DNA of 18,697 nucleotides, taken from NCBI GenBank assembly GCA_050329415.1, contig JBHJOS010000116.1, positions 1 to 18,697 on the forward strand. Direction: 5' to 3'. The notes below the pieces were generated by a model. It was not told the origin of the DNA, did no database searches, and worked only from the letters and a program-made list of their open reading frames with translations. This document shows, in pieces, positions 6,230 to 14,229 of the stretch (position 1 is the stretch's first letter; every line of letters starts with the position of its first letter). Source of the DNA: JANNOG01 sp050329415. Lineage in GTDB: Bacteria; Actinomycetota; Actinomycetes; Actinomycetales; JBBAYJ01. The translations under genes and the position numbers were made by a program.

Positions 6230-7459
6230 GTGAGTCGTGGTGAGACTCCCCTGCCACGCGGTGTCTGGATGCTGGCCGCGGTCGCCTTCGTCGTCGCACT
6301 CGGCTTCGGCATCGTGATCCCGGCGATCTCGCTGTTCGCCGAGGGCTTCGGCGTGGGCAAGACCGCGGTGGGCCTGGCGGTGAGCGCGTTCGCGTTCGCG
6401 CGGTTCGTGTCGGGCCCGCTGGGCGGCCGCCTGGTCGAGCGGTTCGGGGAGCGTCCCGTGCTGGTCGCCGGGCTGCTGACGGTGGCGGTGACGAGCGGGA
6501 CGGCCGGCTTCGCCACCTCGTTCGGGATGTTCGTCCTGTTGCGGGCCGTCGGCGGAGTCGGGTCGGCCGCCTTCACGGTGGCCGCGTTCTCGCTGCTGCT
6601 CCGGCTGGCCCCGGAACAGGCCCGGGCGCGGGCAGCGGCCGTCATGCAGGGCGGGTTCCTGGTCGGCGGGATGTTCGGGCCGGGGCTCGGCGGCCTGCTC
6701 ACCGACGTGGCCGCCTGGCTGCCGTTCGTCGCCTACGGGGGGTTCCTCCTGATCGCGGCGGTGGTGGCGGCGGCCGGGCTGCCGGCCCCCCAGGTGAGTG
6801 TCCCGGCCGCCGGGGAACCGGTCGAGGCCACGGGGATCGGGGCGCGCGTGGCGGCGGCGCGGCGCCTGCTCCTCCACCCGGCGTTCGCCGTCGCCCTGTT
6901 CGCCAACCTCGCGATCGGCTGGACGCTGTTCGGGGTCCGGAACTCGCTGGTCACCCTGTACGTGGTGGACATCGGAGGGACGCCGACGTTCGCCGGCCTG
7001 GTGCTGGTGGCGGGCGCGGTCACGCAGGTGCTCATGCTGCGCTGGGGCGGGCGGCTGGCCGACCGGCGGGGCCGGCGGCCGGCCATCGTCATCGGCTCGT
7101 TCGCCGCTGCGGCGGCCGTCGGACTGCTGGCGGTCCCGCTGGTGGGCCCGGTCGGCCTCGCCGTCGCCACGGTGTCGCTGGCCGGCTTCGGCGGGGCAGC
7201 CGCCTTCCTGTCCGCCGCACCCGGGGCCGTGCTCGCCGACCTGGGCCGCACCGGCACCCGGGTGGCCGTCTTCCAGATGGCGAGCGACCTCGGCGCCATC
7301 CTGGGGCCGCTGGTGGCCGGAGCACTCGCCGACCTGAGCGGCTACCCGCTGGCCTTCGGGGTGTCGGCCCTCGCCCTGGCCGTGGTGGGCATCGCCGCGC
7401 TGCGGATGCCCGAGACGGCGCCTGGACTGTCTCGACAACCGGCCACGCTCAGGCCGTAA
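6230..7459 (+). CDS. MFS transporter, drug-efflux-like
   Basis: A 409-residue major facilitator protein with about 12 hydrophobic segments split 6+6 by a polar loop (about residues 188-212). Motif A occurs after TM2 as GPLGGRLVERFGERP and again in the second half as GRLADRRGRRP, typical of DHA1-type proton-coupled exporters; TM5 carries the motif-C-like GGMFGPGLGG. It would sit in the inner membrane and export a small molecule that the sequence does not reveal. GTG start at 6230 with a good ribosome binding site, unlike many neighbours. It is divergent from the PuuD-like gene. The stop TAA (7457-7459) forms part of the presumed -10 box of the next gene. Confidence 0.9.
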   Translation: MSRGETPLPRGVWMLAAVAFVVALGFGIVIPAISLFAEGFGVGKTAVGLAVSAFAFARFVSGPLGGRLVERFGERPVLVAGLLTVAVTSGTAGFATSFGMFVLLRAVGGVGSAAFTVAAFSLLLRLAPEQARARAAAVMQGGFLVGGMFGPGLGGLLTDVAAWLPFVAYGGFLLIAAVVAAAGLPAPQVSVPAAGEPVEATGIGARVAAARRLLLHPAFAVALFANLAIGWTLFGVRNSLVTLYVVDIGGTPTFAGLVLVAGAVTQVLMLRWGGRLADRRGRRPAIVIGSFAAAAAVGLLAVPLVGPVGLAVATVSLAGFGGAAAFLSAAPGAVLADLGRTGTRVAVFQMASDLGAILGPLVAGALADLSGYPLAFGVSALALAVVGIAALRMPETAPGLSRQPATLRP

Positions 7460-7462
7460 TCT
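7457..7462 (+). promoter_or_regulatory. Putative -10 box (leaderless) of the DUF4352 gene, overlapping the MFS stop codon
   Basis: TAATCT starts with the TAA stop of the MFS gene and lies 7 bases before the GTG at 7470. There is no ribosome binding site in the spacer. The gene may therefore have its own promoter in addition to read-through from the MFS gene. Confidence 0.4.
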
Positions 7463-7469
7463 CGCTGAC

Positions 7470-8297
7470 GTGTCGTACCCGCCGGTACCGACCCGCCAGC
7501 TGCCCTCCGGACAGCCGCCGCCGGCCCCGACCGGACCGACGAGCGGGCTCGCCGTGGCCGGCTTCGTGCTGGCCTTCGTGTTCGCCCCGGTCGGGCTGGT
7601 GCTCAGCCTGGTCGCCCTCGGCCGGACCGGCCCCGGCAAGCAGGGCGGGCGCGGACTGGCGGTCTCGGGGGCAGTGATCTCGGGGCTGTTCGTCGTGGTC
7701 GGGCTCGCCGTGCTCGGCGCCGCGGGTGCGGCGCAGGACGCCGGTGAGGTCGCCGCGGTGGCGCCCGGGGCCGGGGGGTCGGCGGCCGGCGAGGACACGG
7801 CTCCGGATGACGACCCCCCGTCCGGCGACCCGGCCGGCGAGGCTCCTCCCGCTCCGCCGGCCGACGAACCACCCGTCGACGACCCACCGGCCGGTACCGG
7901 TCCGGGCCTCGGCACCCCTGTGACCGACGGCGAGTTCACCTTCACCGTCGACTCGGTCGAGCGGATCGGCGCCCTGGTCGGGAACGAGTGGGTCAACGAG
8001 ACCGCGCAGGGCGAGTTCGTGCTGATCAGGGTGACGGTGGCCAACACCGGCGACGAGCCGCGGGACTTCAACGCCTGGGAGCAGGACCTCTACGACACCG
8101 AGGGCAGGTTGTTCGAGGCGCAGTCCGGGTGGTTCCTCGTCGAGGGCGGGGAGGACTCCGTCTTCTCGACCGTCAACCCGGGCAACACCGTCGTCGGGGC
8201 GCCCCTGCTCTACGACGTGCCACCCGGCGCCCAGCTCGACCGGCTCGAGCTCCACGACACGTGGTACTCCCGCGGGGTCGGCGTCTCCCTCCGCTGA
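7470..8297 (+). CDS. DUF4190-like/DUF4352 domain membrane protein
   Basis: A 275-residue surface protein. After a Pro-rich cytoplasmic start (residues 1-25) come two membrane helices (about 26-48 and 62-86) joined by a short GRTGPGKQGGRG loop, the DUF4190 style. A 60-residue Pro/Asp/Ala-rich spacer (about 95-150) leads to a beta-rich C-terminal domain (about 152-262) with the DUF4352 pattern, including FVLIRVTVANTGDEP and a late YDVPPGA. DUF4352 domains have an immunoglobulin-like fold and occur in many Gram-positive cell-surface proteins; no ligand is known. The product likely projects the domain outside the membrane. GTG at 7470, ten bases after the MFS stop. Confidence 0.85.
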   Translation: MSYPPVPTRQLPSGQPPPAPTGPTSGLAVAGFVLAFVFAPVGLVLSLVALGRTGPGKQGGRGLAVSGAVISGLFVVVGLAVLGAAGAAQDAGEVAAVAPGAGGSAAGEDTAPDDDPPSGDPAGEAPPAPPADEPPVDDPPAGTGPGLGTPVTDGEFTFTVDSVERIGALVGNEWVNETAQGEFVLIRVTVANTGDEPRDFNAWEQDLYDTEGRLFEAQSGWFLVEGGEDSVFSTVNPGNTVVGAPLLYDVPPGAQLDRLELHDTWYSRGVGVSLR

Positions 8298-8303
8298 CCG
8301 GCT

Positions 8304-8331
8304 CGCCGTCGCGGTTCCGCGGAGATCGGCG
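8304..8331. terminator. Possible GC-rich nested hairpin between convergent genes
   Basis: CGCCG (8304-8308) can pair with CGGCG (8327-8331), and an inner CGCGG/CCGCG pair sits in between with a very short loop. It lies in the gap between the DUF4352 gene and the convergent pseudogene. There is no T-tract, so the terminator call is weak. Confidence 0.2.
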
Positions 8332-9446
8332 TCAGGCCCACAGCCGTACGGTGAACCGCTCGCCCTGCTCGACGAGGTCGGGGTCGGTACCGTTGTGGGC
8401 ACGCATCCCTGCGACGATCTTGCGCGGCACACCGAGGCCCATGTGCTCGACGTAGCCCAGGTCGCGCATCGTGTCCTTCACCAGCTGGTTGCGACTGGCC
8501 CGGACGCCGTCCCGCATCGCCTCGGGCGTCACCCCGTTGGGAAGGCGCCCGGGCGAGACGACCTCCAGCCGGTCGGAGTAGACGGTCAGCTCGATGTCGG
8601 AGGCCGCGAGGCTGTAGTCGCGGTGCACGATCGCATTGACAACCGTCTCGCGAACGACGTCGTCGGGGTAGGTGGGACGCTCCGAGCGGCGACCTTCCAC
8701 GAGGGTCGCGCTGGTGCCGGTGTTGCGTCGCACGAACGCCAGCACCTGCTCGACCAGCCCAGCATCGACGCGTGCCATGTCTCCGGGCAGCGGAGCGACG
8801 GGCGCTCGTACGGTCAGGCGCTCGCGTGCCGCATAGTCCTTCTCAACCCCAGGCAGTGCAGCGCCGTCGACACCTACTCCGTGTTGACCAGAAGCCGTTC
8901 CCAGGACTCCTCGTCGGTCGGGACGGACTGACCGCGCACGTCGGCGAAGTAGTGACTCAGGCGATGCCTGTCGAGCGACGCGGCAGGCAGCCCCGGCACC
9001 GGCCGAAGCTCGGTGCGTACGTCGCCGCGCTGTTGCTGCAACCGGGCCAGCTCCTCGGTGCTGGCCTCACGGCTCTGCCGACCCACCCGGACGTAATAGG
9101 TGAGCCCGCCGTTGTGCCAGCGGGCATGCACCGCGTAGCCAGCATCGATCGCGACAGCGAGCACATCCTTGCCGGATCCCACGTCGTTGACTCGCTCGAC
9201 GATGGGTACCAGAGGTGGCCGCACCTTGTCCTGGCCGATCGTGAGCACCCACTCCTCGATGTCGGGACGAGTGACGCCAGAGACGGTGCCGTCGTCCTCT
9301 ACACCCATCAACAGCCGCCCCCCTCGCGCGTTGGCGAGAGCGACCATGGCCTTGGCAGCGTCCTGCGGGGCTATGTCATCGCGCTTGAATTCGACGGTGG
9401 AGCCCTCGCCGTTGCGGAGGATCTCGAGCAGCTCGGTCCGAAGCAC
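8332..9446 (-). pseudogene. Broken AlbA_2 (Schlafen-like) domain ATP-binding protein: frameshift with internal deletion
   Basis: The front part (9446 down to a TAG at 8874-8876, 190 residues) carries the AlbA_2 domain: GEGSTVEFKRDD, ANARGGRLLMGVEDDG and YYVRVGRQSREAS, ending ...ERLLVNTE. The rear part runs in another frame from about 8880 to 8332, with VDGAALPGVEKDYAARERL followed by an HATPase-like C-terminal region (VVNAIVHRDY, LEVVSPGRLPNG, GLGVPRKI, ERFTVRLW). Both belong to one protein of a common bacterial family of about 480 residues. Intact relatives as I recall them have about 30 more residues at the join (a core strand of the ATVAGLLLFG type), so a deletion of roughly 90-100 bases plus the frame change has removed it. 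GTG start at 9446 directly abuts the stop of the ATPase remnant upstream (TGA at 9449-9447), showing an old operon. Base composition looks less GC-rich than the surroundings. Confidence 0.85.
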
Positions 9447-9887
9447 TCAGAAACCGTACCGATAGCGCCTGGTCTCGAAAGCGGCCTTGCCGCCCTCGAG
9501 CAGCTCCTCCACCAGCTCGCGGACTGGGCCATCGTCGAGCGATCCCACCCGATGCGCCGGCAGGACCGCAGTCACCCGCGACGCCTCCTGCTGTGTTGCG
9601 AGCGCGGCGATGAGGTCGGCGTCGGCGAGGACCGGGATGTTGGCGTTGTGGCTGCTGAGCACGAACTGGCGGCCGGCCTTCCCGTCACGGAGCCGCGGCA
9701 CGATGCCCTCGGAGACGAAGCGGTTGTCGAGGTCGTCCTCGGGCTGATCGACGAGTAGCGGGCCCTCGCCGGAGACGAACAGCAGGAGCAACAGGGCCGT
9801 GGCCTTCTGACCGGTGGACAGCGCCTCGAGCGGACGCCCCACCGGCGGACCGCCGTCAGCGACGTCGAGCTCGATCGTCGGAACCGT
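9447..9887 (-). pseudogene. C-terminal remnant of an SMC/TrlF-like AAA ATPase
   Basis: About 146 residues up to the stop at 9449-9447 read as the end of a large ABC/SMC-type ATPase: signature LSTGQKATALLLLL, Walker B GPLLVDQPEDDLDN with D-loop, the switch histidine in SSHNANIPVLADADLI, and a tail DDGPVRELVEELLEGG. The Walker A half and everything before it are missing. The reading frame runs on upstream only as an overlap with the end of the intact DUF5996 gene (stop at 9934), with no recognisable family sequence. The remnant resembles the C-terminus of the proteins named TrlF-family AAA-like ATPase; I cannot confirm this without a search. It was probably co-translated with the AlbA_2 gene. 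An intact short protein is unlikely because no start or N-terminal lobe exists. Confidence 0.75.
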
Positions 9888-9933
9888 TGAACGTGTGGGT
9901 TCACGCTCGACGGCCGGTCCTTCTCGGGACCCG

Positions 9934-10875
9934 TCAGTACCCGGCGTGCGGATCGGTGGCACCTCCGAGGCACGCCAACACCTCGATGTCCCAGCCCGCG
10001 GCCTCGGCGCCCGCGCGGTAGCTGGACTCGAGGAAGTCGAGCACGGCATCGCGGGGCGAGGCCGTGGCTCGCGCGTCGTCGTAGCGCAGGATCGCCAGGT
10101 GGCTGCCGTTGCGCGGTACCCAGGACGCGGCACCGGGCGGCTCCAGCGGCCGATCCGCCAGGCCCGCCGGCTCGGGCGCGGTGTACGAGTAGAACGCCGC
10201 CTCGGGGAAGCTTGGGTCGCCGAACCAGAACCCCGCGCTGATCACCTCGCGGGAGTAGGCCTCGCGTGTCACCGGGTCCACGTGCGGGGGGTGGTCGACG
10301 ACCCGCCCGGAGAAACGGGTGACCGCGATGTCGAAGGTGTGCCAGAAGTGGTGGACCGGGCTGACCTTGCCGGAGAACCGGCCCGAGAACTCCTCCAGCA
10401 GCAGGTTGACCTCGCTCAGCACCCGCCAGTACCGGGTGACCCAGGCCGGGTCGTACGACGCGGGACGGGTGTCCTCGGCGAACGGCACGGCGTCCGGCAG
10501 GTCGAACGGCTGCGGCCGGGCGATCTCGACGGACACGCCGACCGCGGCGAGGGCCTCGTGCAGGGCGGCGTGGAAGCTCGCGACCGACTGTCCGGTCAAC
10601 GGGAACGAGGCGGTGCGGCCCGTGACCGCGTGGACCGACAGCCGGTGGTCGACGAAGTCGAGATCGACGGTGCACCCGGGGTCGGTGGTCATCGGCCGCG
10701 TCGTGATGCCCCGGCCGGTCACGTGGAACGGCACGTTCCACCAGTGGTTGCGGCGCGGGCTCGCGGCCAGGCGGACCTTGCCGACGACCTGGGCGAAACG
10801 GTGGAGGGTGTCCTTGGTGTCGGACCACTCGGCGTAGGGCATGGGCGGGAACGGCTGCGGCGTCACGTCGGACAC
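9934..10875 (-). CDS. DUF5996 family protein
   Basis: A 313-residue protein of the uncharacterised DUF5996 family. Family-style features are the opening PMPYAEWSDTKDTLHRFAQV, then KVRLAASPRRNHWWNVPFHV, the segment SPVHHFWHTFDIAVTRFSGR and a late GSHLAILRYDDAR. It has no signal peptide or membrane helix and is rich in His and Trp; no catalytic function is established that I know of. GTG start at 10875: TACCGT ends 6 bases upstream, and conserved sequence begins soon after. The open frame extends further upstream to 11169 but that part is a shadow of the next gene. It follows the polyketide operon on the same strand with 29 bases between, yet seems to have its own promoter. Downstream lies the ATPase remnant, so this gene borders the decayed island. 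Confidence 0.87.
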   Translation of the reverse strand: MSDVTPQPFPPMPYAEWSDTKDTLHRFAQVVGKVRLAASPRRNHWWNVPFHVTGRGITTRPMTTDPGCTVDLDFVDHRLSVHAVTGRTASFPLTGQSVASFHAALHEALAAVGVSVEIARPQPFDLPDAVPFAEDTRPASYDPAWVTRYWRVLSEVNLLLEEFSGRFSGKVSPVHHFWHTFDIAVTRFSGRVVDHPPHVDPVTREAYSREVISAGFWFGDPSFPEAAFYSYTAPEPAGLADRPLEPPGAASWVPRNGSHLAILRYDDARATASPRDAVLDFLESSYRAGAEAAGWDIEVLACLGGATDPHAGY

Positions 10876-10881
10876 GCCTCG

Positions 10882-10887
10882 ACGGTA
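10882..10887 (-). promoter_or_regulatory. Putative -10 box (leaderless) of the DUF5996 gene
   Basis: TACCGT on the reverse strand, six bases (CGAGGC) before the GTG at 10875, in the 29-base gap after the DUF2510 gene. Confidence 0.42.
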
Positions 10888-10904
10888 GCGGCGGCGCCTC
10901 TGGC

Positions 10905-11567
10905 TCAGGAGGTCCGTTCCCGCCTGAGGTACTGCAGGACCACGGACGGGATGACGGCCAACAGCAGCAGCGGCGGCACCAGCGACCCGTCGACCACCCG
11001 CAGCGCGATCGCCGGAGTGTCGTTGGCGGGCCACGCTCCCAGGGTCACCCAGCGCAGGTACGCCACCGGCGCGCCCGACGCGTGGGCCGCGACGACACGC
11101 CGCCCTTGGTGGAACCGGGCGACCTCGTACCCGCCCGCCTCCACGGTCGTCGTGGTCCACAGCGGCCACCAGTTCCGGCGGACCACGCCGACCGGCCGGC
11201 CCCAGGCGTCCTCGACGTGGACGGTCCCGACCCCGGTGACCGAGAAGCGGGCGAGGAGTCGGTCACCGGCCACGAGGCTCGCGTGCCGGGACGTCCCGCC
11301 GTCGCCGACGATCCGGCCGACGGGTTGCCCGACGACGTCCAGCAGCTCGAAGTCGGACGAGGCCCGGTAGGACGCCCGGACGCTTCGGAACACCACGGTC
11401 TGGCCGGACGAGGGCGCACCCGACCCGGTGGCCCACGCCGTGAGGGCGGCCGCGGACACCCGGTCGACGGCGGGCTGGGTCCACTCCGTCCAGGTCCGGC
11501 CGTTCCAGTACCGGGCGTCGGCGTAGCCGGACGGGTCCGGGTACCAGCCCGGCGGCGGCAGGCTCAC
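10905..11567 (-). CDS. DUF2510 domain protein with a scramblase/LOR-like middle and a C-terminal membrane helix
   Basis: A 220-residue protein. Residues 1-32 are a DUF2510 module (PPPGWYPDPSG...RYWNGRTWTEW), a short Trp-rich domain frequent at the N-terminus of actinobacterial membrane proteins. Residues about 60-170 form a run of beta strands with repeated D-x-x-G-x-P-V-G turns (LLDVVGQPVGRI, VEDAWGRPVGVV), which reminds me of the tubby-like fold of LURP-one/phospholipid-scramblase relatives; this is only a resemblance. One hydrophobic helix near the end (about 196-212) with a basic tail (YLRRERTS) suggests a C-terminal anchor. I use the GTG at 11567, which begins SLPPPGWYPDP in the usual way; a GTG at 11579 is also possible. 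It starts 12-24 bases after the flavoprotein stop (11592), so it is the last gene of the polyketide operon. Confidence 0.8.
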   Translation of the reverse strand: MSLPPPGWYPDPSGYADARYWNGRTWTEWTQPAVDRVSAAALTAWATGSGAPSSGQTVVFRSVRASYRASSDFELLDVVGQPVGRIVGDGGTSRHASLVAGDRLLARFSVTGVGTVHVEDAWGRPVGVVRRNWWPLWTTTTVEAGGYEVARFHQGRRVVAAHASGAPVAYLRWVTLGAWPANDTPAIALRVVDGSLVPPLLLLAVIPSVVLQYLRRERTS

Positions 11568-11591
11568 GGCACCGCCCACCCGGAGCCGCGG

Positions 11592-12632
11592 TCAGGCCAG
11601 CCCACGGACCACCGCCGAGAACGCGCCCGGCAGGCGCTGGGCGGCGGGCACGATCCCCCGGCGCACGACCGGCAGCCGGGACGCCCGCAGCAGCGCCTCG
11701 GTGAGCAGCCGGTACCGCCGGGTCACCACCCGCCAGCGGCGCTCGTAGCGGGCCGGGTCCTCGGCGACGATCGCGGCCACGGCCTCGCGGGCCGCCGCCA
11801 GCCCCACCGCGATCCCCTCCCCGGTCAGTGCGTCGACGTACCCGGCGGCGTCGCCCACCAGGAGCACCCGCCCGGCGACCCGGCGGCGGGCGGACTGCCG
11901 CAGCGGACCCGCGCCGCGGTCCGCCGAGACGACCGGTAAGCCCGCGAGCCGGTCCGCCAGCTCGGGGAACTCCGCCAGTCGCCGGTCGAACGGGGCACCC
12001 CCGCCGGAGAGCACGGCCACGCCCACGGTGGTGTCGTCGACCGGGGTGACGTAGGCCTCGGCCGTCTCGGCCCAGTGGACCTCGACGAGGTCCGTCCACG
12101 GCGCGACGGCGTAGTGGCGCCGCAGGCCGTGGCGCCGCCGCCGGCTCGGGTCGACCGCAAGGCCGAGGGCCCGGCGCGTCGGCGAGTGCAGCCCGTCCGC
12201 CGCGACCAGCCAGCGGGCCCGCACCCCCGCCGTCGACACCCAGTCCGGTCCCTGGACCGGGGGTCCCGCCCGGGCCGTCAGGCGGTGGACACCGACCTCG
12301 TCGGCTCGGGCGACCAGGCCGCGCGACAGCTCGAGTCGCCGGACCCCCAGACCGGGACGGCCCCGGAACCGGGCCTCGGCCTCGTGACCGGGCGAGCGGT
12401 AGCGGATCCCGTGGAACTCCCGCCCGTGCACCTGCACCCCGAGCGCCTCGAGCGCGGTGCGCGCACCCGGCATGAGGCCCTCCCCGCACGCCTTGTCGAC
12501 GGGAGGCTCCCGCGGATCGACGAGAACCACGCTGAGTCCGGCCAGGCGCGCCCCGATCGCGGTCGCGGACCCCGCCGGGCCGCCGCCGACCACCACCAGG
12601 TCGGCGTCGACTCCCACCCCGCCGCGGGTCAC
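11592..12632 (-). CDS. Geranylgeranyl reductase family FAD-dependent oxidoreductase
   Basis: A 346-residue flavoprotein of the GGR/FAD_binding_3 type. Members reduce isoprenoid double bonds (archaeal lipids, chlorophyll phytol, MenJ on menaquinone) or hydroxylate aromatic rings. It shows the N-terminal FAD fold LVVVGGGPAGSATA, the GGR-type substrate signature PVDKACGEGLMPGA, the middle VAADGLHSPTRRALG and the second FAD motif LLVGDAAGYVDALTGEGI. The GTG at 12632 overlaps the TGA of the methyltransferase gene by four bases (GTGA), the usual coupling; a GTG at 12617 would shorten it by five residues. In context it could saturate the prenyl chain added by UbiA or oxidise the ring made by the polyketide synthase; the GGR signature favours the former. 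Confidence 0.87.
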   Translation of the reverse strand: MTRGGVGVDADLVVVGGGPAGSATAIGARLAGLSVVLVDPREPPVDKACGEGLMPGARTALEALGVQVHGREFHGIRYRSPGHEAEARFRGRPGLGVRRLELSRGLVARADEVGVHRLTARAGPPVQGPDWVSTAGVRARWLVAADGLHSPTRRALGLAVDPSRRRRHGLRRHYAVAPWTDLVEVHWAETAEAYVTPVDDTTVGVAVLSGGGAPFDRRLAEFPELADRLAGLPVVSADRGAGPLRQSARRRVAGRVLLVGDAAGYVDALTGEGIAVGLAAAREAVAAIVAEDPARYERRWRVVTRRYRLLTEALLRASRLPVVRRGIVPAAQRLPGAFSAVVRGLA

Positions 12633-13153
12633 GCTGCGGACTCGCGCAGTGCCCGCTCCTCGGCGGGGATCCGGAACCCGAGCAGCAGGACGAGGTTGAG
12701 GACCGTGAAGGCCGCGGCGGTCAGCCAGGCGCCGTGCACCAGGGGCAGTGCCACGCCCTCGAGCACGACGGCCACGTAGTTGGGGTGCCGCAACCACCGG
12801 TAGGGACCCCCGCTGACCAGTGGCATCCCGGGGACCACGACGACCCGGGTGTTCCACTGCGGCCCGAGGGTGCCGATGCACCACCACCGCAGCCCGTGAG
12901 CGGCGACGAGGAGCGCGAGCATGGACCAGCCCAGCCCCGGCGGGAACGGCCGGTCCAGCAGGGTCACCTCCACCACGCACCCCAGCAGCAGCGCCGTGTG
13001 CAGGGCCACCATGGCCGGATAGTGACCGGCGCCGGACTCCACCCCTCCGCGCTCGCGGGCCCAGCTCAGGTGGCGCCGCGCCACCCCCAGCTCCACGAAC
13101 CGCGCGACGACCACCACCCCCACGAGCGCCAGGTAGAGCGCGACGCTCACCAT
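12629..13153 (-). CDS. Isoprenylcysteine carboxyl methyltransferase (ICMT) family membrane methyltransferase
   Basis: A 174-residue integral membrane protein with about five hydrophobic segments and the C-terminal SAM-binding signature of the ICMT/PEMT type, GGPYRWLRHPNYVAVVLEG, followed by the conserved PAEERALRE end. The ICMT-like proteins next to type III polyketide synthases (BpsB in Bacillus, SrsB in Streptomyces griseus) O-methylate the alkylpyrone or alkylresorcinol product, and that is the likely job here. The ATG at 13153 overlaps the polyketide synthase stop by seven bases; a GTG at 13150 would give a four-base GTGA overlap and one residue less. Translation is therefore coupled to the synthase upstream and to the flavoprotein downstream. 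Confidence 0.86.
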   Translation of the reverse strand: MVSVALYLALVGVVVVARFVELGVARRHLSWARERGGVESGAGHYPAMVALHTALLLGCVVEVTLLDRPFPPGLGWSMLALLVAAHGLRWWCIGTLGPQWNTRVVVVPGMPLVSGGPYRWLRHPNYVAVVLEGVALPLVHGAWLTAAAFTVLNLVLLLGFRIPAEERALRESAA

Positions 13154-14229
13154 CGCAGCAGCACCAGCTCGGCGCAGAAACCCGGACCCATCGCGAGCAT
13201 GAGACCCAGCGAACCCGGCTCGGGGCGGCGCGTCGCAAGGGTCCGCTCGAGGACGTGCAGCACCGACGCCGACGACAGGTTGCCGACCTCGGCCAGGCAC
13301 TCCCAGGTCACCGACAACGCCTCGGGCGGCAGCTCCAGCGCTCGGGTCATCGCCTGGAGCACCTTGGGCCCGCCCGGGTGGGCGACGAACGTACCGACGT
13401 CGGCCACGGTCAGCGACTGCGCTGCCAGGAAGGCGTCGACATCGTCGCGCAGGTACTTCTCGACGATGTCGGGCACGGTCGCGTCCAGCACGATCTTGAA
13501 ACCGCCGCTGCCGACGTCCCAGCCCATGACCCGCTCGGTGTCCGGGTAGAGGCGGCTGCGGCTGTCGACCACCTCGGGCAGGCCGGAGTCGGTGGCGTCG
13601 AGCCCCAGTCGGGCCGCGCGGCGCTCGCCGACCATGACGACCCCGGCGGCCCCGTCCCCGAACAGGCCACTGGCGACGAGGTTCGCCATCGAGGTGTCGT
13701 CGCGCTGGAGCGTGAGGGAGCACAGCTCGACCGAGACCAGCACGGCGACGTCGTCGGGGTGTCCCATGAGGTAGTCGTGCACCCGGGCGACCCCGGCAGC
13801 ACCCGCCACGCAGCCCAGCCCGAAGATCGGGATGCGGCGCACGTCCGGGCGAAGGCCGACGAGCGGGGCGAGACGGGCGTCGAGGCTGGGCGCGGCCACC
13901 CCGGTCACCGAGGTCGTCATGACGAGGTCGACGTCGGCGGCCGCGAGCCCGGCGTCGGCCAGTGCCCCGGTGACGGCGTCCCGGGCCAGTCCCAGGCCGA
14001 CGTCGATGAAGGCGTCGTTGGCGGCCGTGAACCCGTCGAGCTCGGCATAGGCCGCCAGCGGCAGGGCCAGGTGGCGGTGGTGGACCTGGGCAGAGGTGTG
14101 CAGGCGTTCCAGGACGGGGCGACGATGTGCCTGGGCGCCCAGCACGACGTCCCCGATCGTGGCGGTGATCTCGGCCTGCGGGTGCCGGTGCGGGGGAAGG
14201 ACCCCGCGAACCGCCGCGATCCTCGACAT
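13147..14229 (-). CDS. Type III polyketide synthase (chalcone/stilbene synthase family)
   Basis: A 360-residue thiolase-fold synthase that extends an acyl-CoA starter with malonyl-CoA units and cyclises the chain. The catalytic triad is complete: Cys140 in IFGLGCVAGAAG, His284 in FVAHPGGPKVL and Asn317 in CLAEVGNLSSASVL; the GFGDG-type loop appears as LFGDGAAGVV (189-198). The sequence looks closer to the alkylpyrone/alkylresorcinol synthases of the mycobacterial and Streptomyces kind than to tetrahydroxynaphthalene synthases, but starter and product cannot be read from it. Start: the ATG at 14229, six bases after TACAGT with no ribosome binding site; the open frame continues upstream without conserved sequence and through the UbiA promoter. 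It is the first gene of a four-gene operon and divergent from UbiA across 64 bases. Confidence 0.93.
   Translation of the reverse strand: MSRIAAVRGVLPPHRHPQAEITATIGDVVLGAQAHRRPVLERLHTSAQVHHRHLALPLAAYAELDGFTAANDAFIDVGLGLARDAVTGALADAGLAAADVDLVMTTSVTGVAAPSLDARLAPLVGLRPDVRRIPIFGLGCVAGAAGVARVHDYLMGHPDDVAVLVSVELCSLTLQRDDTSMANLVASGLFGDGAAGVVMVGERRAARLGLDATDSGLPEVVDSRSRLYPDTERVMGWDVGSGGFKIVLDATVPDIVEKYLRDDVDAFLAAQSLTVADVGTFVAHPGGPKVLQAMTRALELPPEALSVTWECLAEVGNLSSASVLHVLERTLATRRPEPGSLGLMLAMGPGFCAELVLLRW

Noticed and set aside
9447..10133. Intact 228-residue protein covering the ATPase remnant
   Set aside because: The part above about 9890 is an out-of-frame overlap with the end of the DUF5996 gene and has no ATPase sequence; Walker A is missing, so this is a remnant.
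9814..11370. 518-residue open frame on the plus strand opposite the DUF5996 and DUF2510 genes
   Set aside because: Shadow frame; the minus-strand reading has clear family sequence and a start with a promoter-like hexamer.
13154..13723. Long N-terminal extension of the ICMT-like protein (frame open from 13723)
   Set aside because: The extension is a shadow of the PKS gene, Arg/Gly-rich; family sequence begins right after the ATG at 13153, which also gives the overlap typical of this operon.
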